Assembly (NCBI GenBank): GCA_018374355.1
Contig: JAHAFI010000055.1
Coordinates: 1 to 8,991 of the forward strand
Length of the DNA stretch: 8,991 nt
Direction of reading: 5' to 3'
Origin: Clostridiales bacterium
GTDB taxonomy: Bacteria; Bacillota; Clostridia; Lachnospirales; Lachnospiraceae
Each line of letters opens with the position of its first letter. The stretch's first letter is position 1. Below are positions 5,684 to 8,991 of the stretch, one piece after another. The translations under genes and the position numbers were made by a program. The notes under the pieces are model-generated. The model did not search any database and had not been told where the DNA came from. It saw nothing but the letters and a program-made list of their open reading frames with translations.

Positions 5684-5727
5684 GGAAGAGACTGCTGCAG
5701 AAGTAAAATTTTGCAACAGTCTCTTTT
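5684..5727. terminator. Shared terminator between convergent regulator and ATPase genes
   Basis: AAGAGACTG at 5686-5694 pairs with 5717-5725, two wobble pairs extend it outward, and TGCA 5696-5699 with TGCA 5712-5715 extends it inward past one mismatch. The plus strand ends in a short T run (5724-5727). On the minus strand the hairpin is followed by a U-rich tail (complement of 5660-5683). It lies directly against the ATPase stop codon and can serve both genes. Confidence 0.75.
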
Positions 5728-5728
5728 C

Positions 5729-8179
5729 TTACATTTCTATCATTTCATTTTTCTTACGGTAGAGCTTATCAATCTGCCGTTCCCTTTTTCTCTTATAGGT
5801 TTTCTCAATTTTTCGAATCAAAATAGAGATATACCGAAGCAGCGGTTCTGTGGCAATGGCAAAGATGATCAGTACCATTCCGCATTTCCGTGTGATTTTT
5901 CCAATGGCAAAGAGCTCTTTGAGAAAGATACTGCAAAAGATCAGCCCGGCTACCATTCCAATCCAGATTACCCAGCGGAATTTGTTCATAGGTTTACTGA
6001 TATTAAAGAGGATCATCAGCCCTACAATTGCCAGAAGCAGGGTAGCGGCTGTGGAAATCTCCTCTGAGGTCAGTCCGAAAACCGCTCCGAAGATTACCAG
6101 AAATCCCACGATCAGTACATCGGTCAGCCCTGCTGGGAGAGCCTTTAAAAGTACATTGGTGAGAAAATGTCCTTGAATCATTTTTTTATTCGGCTCCATA
6201 GCCAGCAAAAATGCCGGGATACCGATGGTGAACATACCGATCAGGGAAACCTGTGAGGGCTCCAGCGGATACGTAATCATAAAGGCCATAGAGAACAGAG
6301 CCAGCAGGAAACTGAACATGTTCTTTACCAGAAACAGGCTTGCGGAACGCTCGATGTTGTTGACCACCCGGCGGCCTTCCAAAACAACGGAGGGCATACA
6401 GGAAAAATTGGATTCCAGAAGCACCAATTGGGAAGCCTGTGCGGCAGCGTCGCTTCCCGAGGCCATGGCCACGCTGCAGTCCGCATCCTTCAGTGCCAGA
6501 ACATCATTGACGCCGTCTCCGGTCATGGCAACGGTCTTTCCGGCTTCTTTCAGGGAACGAACGAACTGTCGTTTCTGATTTGGGGTTACCCTTCCGAATA
6601 CAGTATATTCAAGGACGGCGCGGTCAATATCTTCTTTAGTTTTCAGTTCACTGGCATCAATATAGTTTTCTGCCCGGGCGATGCCTGCCTGAGAGGCAAC
6701 CTTCGAAACAGTCACCGGATTGTCACCGGAGATGACTTTGATATCTACGCCCTGATCCGCAAAATACTGGAAGGTTTCCCATGCTTCCTTGCGGATGGGA
6801 TTTGCCAGCAGTACCAGACCATAGGGGATTACCTTTCCGGTAAGAGCTTTTCCGTCAGGGATTCCTTCATAGACGCCGAATACCAGCACACGATATCCCT
6901 CGCCGCCGTAGGATTCAATGGTTTCCTGATACGTCTCATAATCTTCCCGCAGGACAAATTCCGGAGCGCCTAAAACATAAGAGGTTCCCTCAAAGGTGGC
7001 GCTGCTGTATTTGAACGCGGAGGAGAAGGAGGTCACAAAAGAAGCCAGTTTTCCGGTGTTTTCGGTGAAATATTCCTGCATGGCAGCCATGGTAATATTA
7101 TCCTTTGACATGGCATGGGCAAAATCCCCGATCAGAGAGGGAAGGGGCGGCAGGGTCTCGCTTTCATAGGGAGCAAGAGGAACCACACTGCTGACCTTCA
7201 TGGTGTTTTCCGTGATGGTTCCGGTCTTATCTACACAGAGAACGTTGACCCGAGCCAACGTTTCAATGCATTTCATATCGTGAACCAGAACTTTTTTCCC
7301 CGCAAGTCGCATTACACTGACCACTAAGGCAACGCTTGCCAGAAGATACAAGCCTTCCGGAATCATACCGATCACGGCTGCCACCATACCCTGAACGCTT
7401 TCCTTGATGGAGCTTTCCCCCAGAAGATACTGCTGGATAAAAAGGATGGCTCCGATGGGAATGATGAGAAAACCGACAATCTGCACCAATCGGTTCAGTG
7501 AACGGATCATCTCAGACTGTTCCCCTTCTTTGGTGGCTTTCGCCTCCAGCGTCAGTTTGGAGATATAGGAATCAGCCCCCACCTTGTCAAGTCTCGCGTG
7601 GCAAGTCCCCGAAACGATAAAGCTGCCGGACATCAGAGAATCCCCCGGCTTTTTTGTAATCTCGTCGGATTCACCGGTGAGCAGGGATTCATTTACCTGA
7701 ACCTCCCCGTCCATAACGGTTGCATCGGCACAGATCTGATTGCCGGCGGCGAAAACCGCCACATCATCCATCACAACTTCTTCCGCAGGAATGGTCTGTT
7801 TTTTGCCGTCCCGGACGACGGTGGCTTTCGGGGCGTTCAGTACATTCAGATTATCCAGCACTTTTTTGGAACGGATTTCCTGAACGATACCAACCAGTGT
7901 ATTGCCGATAATAACAGGAAGAAAGGTGAGATCACGGAATGCACCCACAAAAATCAGTAAAACGGCAATTCCTGCAAATATCATGTTGAAGTAGGTAAAC
8001 AGGTTGCTGGTTATAATTTCTTCGATACTTTTGGAAGGCGGGTCAACAGGAACGTTGCTCCAGCCTTTTTCAGCCCGCTCTGCCGCCTGTGCAGAGGTGA
8101 GCCCCTGATGTTTGTCAGCCTGAATGCGTTCTACCGGCTGGCGGGAAATCTGCGGTTCTTTTTTATTCTTTCGTTTCAT
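5729..8179 (-). CDS. P-type cation-transporting ATPase, CtpE-like
   Basis: This 816-residue membrane pump moves a cation using ATP. Visible motifs are the actuator loop LTGES 167-171, PEGL 274-277 in transmembrane segment 4, the phosphorylation site DKTGT 317-321 (Asp 317), GAPE 404-407 in a short nucleotide-binding domain, SGDNP 484-488, and the hinge TGDGVND 553-559. About ten membrane segments can be counted, four before the catalytic core (near 59-81, 84-100, 231-250, 261-288) and six after (613-785). There is no N-terminal heavy-metal domain, and PEGL replaces the CPC of copper/cadmium pumps, so a Ca2+-like or other hard cation is expected. Segment 6 reads GMFTIGIPAFLLAMEPN (648-664) without the Asp used by SERCA pumps, as in the CtpE-type group linked to Ca2+ uptake in mycobacteria. 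AAAGGAGG (8193-8186) sits six bases before the ATG. It follows rqcH by 27 bases, probably in one transcript. Confidence 0.9.
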   Translation of the reverse strand: MKRKNKKEPQISRQPVERIQADKHQGLTSAQAAERAEKGWSNVPVDPPSKSIEEIITSNLFTYFNMIFAGIAVLLIFVGAFRDLTFLPVIIGNTLVGIVQEIRSKKVLDNLNVLNAPKATVVRDGKKQTIPAEEVVMDDVAVFAAGNQICADATVMDGEVQVNESLLTGESDEITKKPGDSLMSGSFIVSGTCHARLDKVGADSYISKLTLEAKATKEGEQSEMIRSLNRLVQIVGFLIIPIGAILFIQQYLLGESSIKESVQGMVAAVIGMIPEGLYLLASVALVVSVMRLAGKKVLVHDMKCIETLARVNVLCVDKTGTITENTMKVSSVVPLAPYESETLPPLPSLIGDFAHAMSKDNITMAAMQEYFTENTGKLASFVTSFSSAFKYSSATFEGTSYVLGAPEFVLREDYETYQETIESYGGEGYRVLVFGVYEGIPDGKALTGKVIPYGLVLLANPIRKEAWETFQYFADQGVDIKVISGDNPVTVSKVASQAGIARAENYIDASELKTKEDIDRAVLEYTVFGRVTPNQKRQFVRSLKEAGKTVAMTGDGVNDVLALKDADCSVAMASGSDAAAQASQLVLLESNFSCMPSVVLEGRRVVNNIERSASLFLVKNMFSFLLALFSMAFMITYPLEPSQVSLIGMFTIGIPAFLLAMEPNKKMIQGHFLTNVLLKALPAGLTDVLIVGFLVIFGAVFGLTSEEISTAATLLLAIVGLMILFNISKPMNKFRWVIWIGMVAGLIFCSIFLKELFAIGKITRKCGMVLIIFAIATEPLLRYISILIRKIEKTYKRKRERQIDKLYRKKNEMIEM

Positions 8180-8206
8180 GTTGAACCTCCTTTGTCAAAC
8201 CCGTTA

Positions 8207-8991
8207 TTACTGTGATATAATCTGCTGAATTCCTGTGATGTCCGGTTCGATCAGGAGAGAGTAGTTGGTATAGTACACTACAAATCCCGGTTTTGCTCCA
8301 CCCGGTTTCCGCAGGTTCTTTTTCTGCGTATAGTCAATTTCTACTTTCGGCGCTTTGCGCCCTTTGGAATAATAAGCAGCCAGCCGTCCCGCCTCTTCGA
8401 AGGTGCGGTCAGGCAGCTCCTCCCCATTGGTTTTTACAATGACATGGGAGCCGGGCTGGCCTTTTGCGTGAAACCACCAGTCATTTCCGGAGGCCATCTT
8501 GAAAGAAAGCTCTTCATTCTGGAAGTTGTTCTTTCCCACATAGATGTGATAGCCGTCACTGGAAATATAATGAAAAGGCTTGGAGGTAATCTTCACTTTT
8601 TTTCCTCCCGCATATTTTCGGCGGATATAGCCGTAATCCATCAGCTCTTCCCGGATCTGAACCAGATCGTCTTCCGAGAGAGCAATATCCAGAGAGGCAG
8701 AAATGGACTCCAGATGTTCGATTTCGCTGTGGGTTTCCTGAAGGAGATTTTCCAAAGCATCGGCAGTCCGTTTCAGCTTGCCGTATTTGTCAAAATATTT
8801 TTTTGCATTTTCCTGAGGAGTAAGAGCAGAATCAAGGGGAATCGTCACCATCTCATTGGTATAGTAGTTGAGCGCCTCTAAGGATTTTGCCTCAGGCTCC
8901 AGACCGTAACCGTATGTATTGATCAGTTCGCCCCAAATCCTGTATTTTTCCTTTTTTTCGGTATCCTTCATCCGCTTTTGCTGAAGCTGGT
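8207..8991 (-). CDS. rqcH: RqcH (NFACT family), C-terminal part; 5' end outside the window
   Basis: RqcH binds 50S subunits that carry a stalled nascent chain and recruits tRNA-Ala to add C-terminal alanine tails that mark it for degradation. It is also known as the fibronectin-binding protein FbpA. The visible 260 codons cover the end of the coiled-coil middle domain, here with LTPQENAKKYFDKYGKLKR at 50-68 (counting from the Met at 8971), and the whole NFACT-R (DUF814) domain: DGYHIYVGKNN 139-149, NDWWFHAKGQPGSHVIV 163-179, and a C-terminal KPGGAKPGFVVYYTNYSLL segment at 222-240. The frame is open to the window edge (codons QLQQKR before the Met at 8971), and the family is about 580 residues long, so this Met is internal and the true start lies outside. 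About 45% of the gene is visible. It is followed by the P-type ATPase gene 27 bases downstream without a terminator. Confidence 0.92.
   Translation of the reverse strand, partial: QLQQKRMKDTEKKEKYRIWGELINTYGYGLEPEAKSLEALNYYTNEMVTIPLDSALTPQENAKKYFDKYGKLKRTADALENLLQETHSEIEHLESISASLDIALSEDDLVQIREELMDYGYIRRKYAGGKKVKITSKPFHYISSDGYHIYVGKNNFQNEELSFKMASGNDWWFHAKGQPGSHVIVKTNGEELPDRTFEEAGRLAAYYSKGRKAPKVEIDYTQKKNLRKPGGAKPGFVVYYTNYSLLIEPDITGIQQIISQ

Noticed and set aside
5261..8179. ArsR regulator and P-type ATPase as a metal-resistance operon
   Set aside because: The genes converge, share only a terminator, and the ATPase lacks heavy-metal motifs while the regulator lacks the metal-binding motif.
8190..8199. 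TTGACA on the minus strand before the ATPase gene as a separate promoter
   Set aside because: No -10 box lies at the right distance, and the position 17 bases on falls inside the coding sequence.
8971..8971. Met at 8971 as the start of a 254-residue protein
   Set aside because: The open frame continues to the window edge with RqcH-like coiled-coil residues, and the family is more than twice as long; this Met is internal.

Overview
The window looks like a piece of a gut-type Clostridia chromosome, most likely Lachnospiraceae (Bacillota). The evidence is AGGAGG-type ribosome binding sites, sigma-A-like promoters, short hairpin/T-run terminators, and proteins of the style common in that family: a lone ABC half-exporter, an Rpn nuclease, a GH13 alpha-glucosidase, an ArsR regulator, a CtpE-like P-type ATPase and RqcH. 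The genus is not determined. No rRNA, tRNA, CRISPR array or insertion sequence was seen.

Layout. Positions 1-124 hold a palindromic intergenic repeat cut by the left edge, followed by a strong terminator (125-162). A clear promoter (164-192) drives a leader of about 140 bases that encodes an 8-residue peptide (230-256). Mutually exclusive hairpins in this leader can hide or free the ribosome binding site of an ABC exporter (343-1935). A dense hairpin cluster and a terminator follow (1942-2065), with a second hairpin terminator at 2217-2253. A good promoter (2286-2314) then starts an Rpn-family nuclease gene (2415-3374). Its 3' end holds an in-frame internal start with its own ribosome binding site (3192), the gene-within-gene layout of Rpn toxin-antitoxins. 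Next come a GH13 alpha-glucosidase (3498-5141), a terminator that overlaps the next promoter (5175-5223), and a small ArsR-family regulator (5261-5611).

Right part. A perfect inverted repeat, a promoter-like element and a shared terminator sit at 5622-5727 between convergent genes. On the minus strand, rqcH (from beyond the right edge to 8207) is followed after 27 bases by a P-type cation ATPase (8179-5729), so the two are probably one transcription unit.

How the genes relate. They do not form a single pathway. Each left-hand gene has its own promoter. The two most interesting items are the ribosome-sensing leader in front of the ABC exporter, which suggests induction by a translation inhibitor, and the nested Rpn toxin/antitoxin frame, which suggests a defence role. 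RqcH (ribosome-associated quality control) at the other end also concerns stalled ribosomes, but nothing in the sequence links it to the leader.
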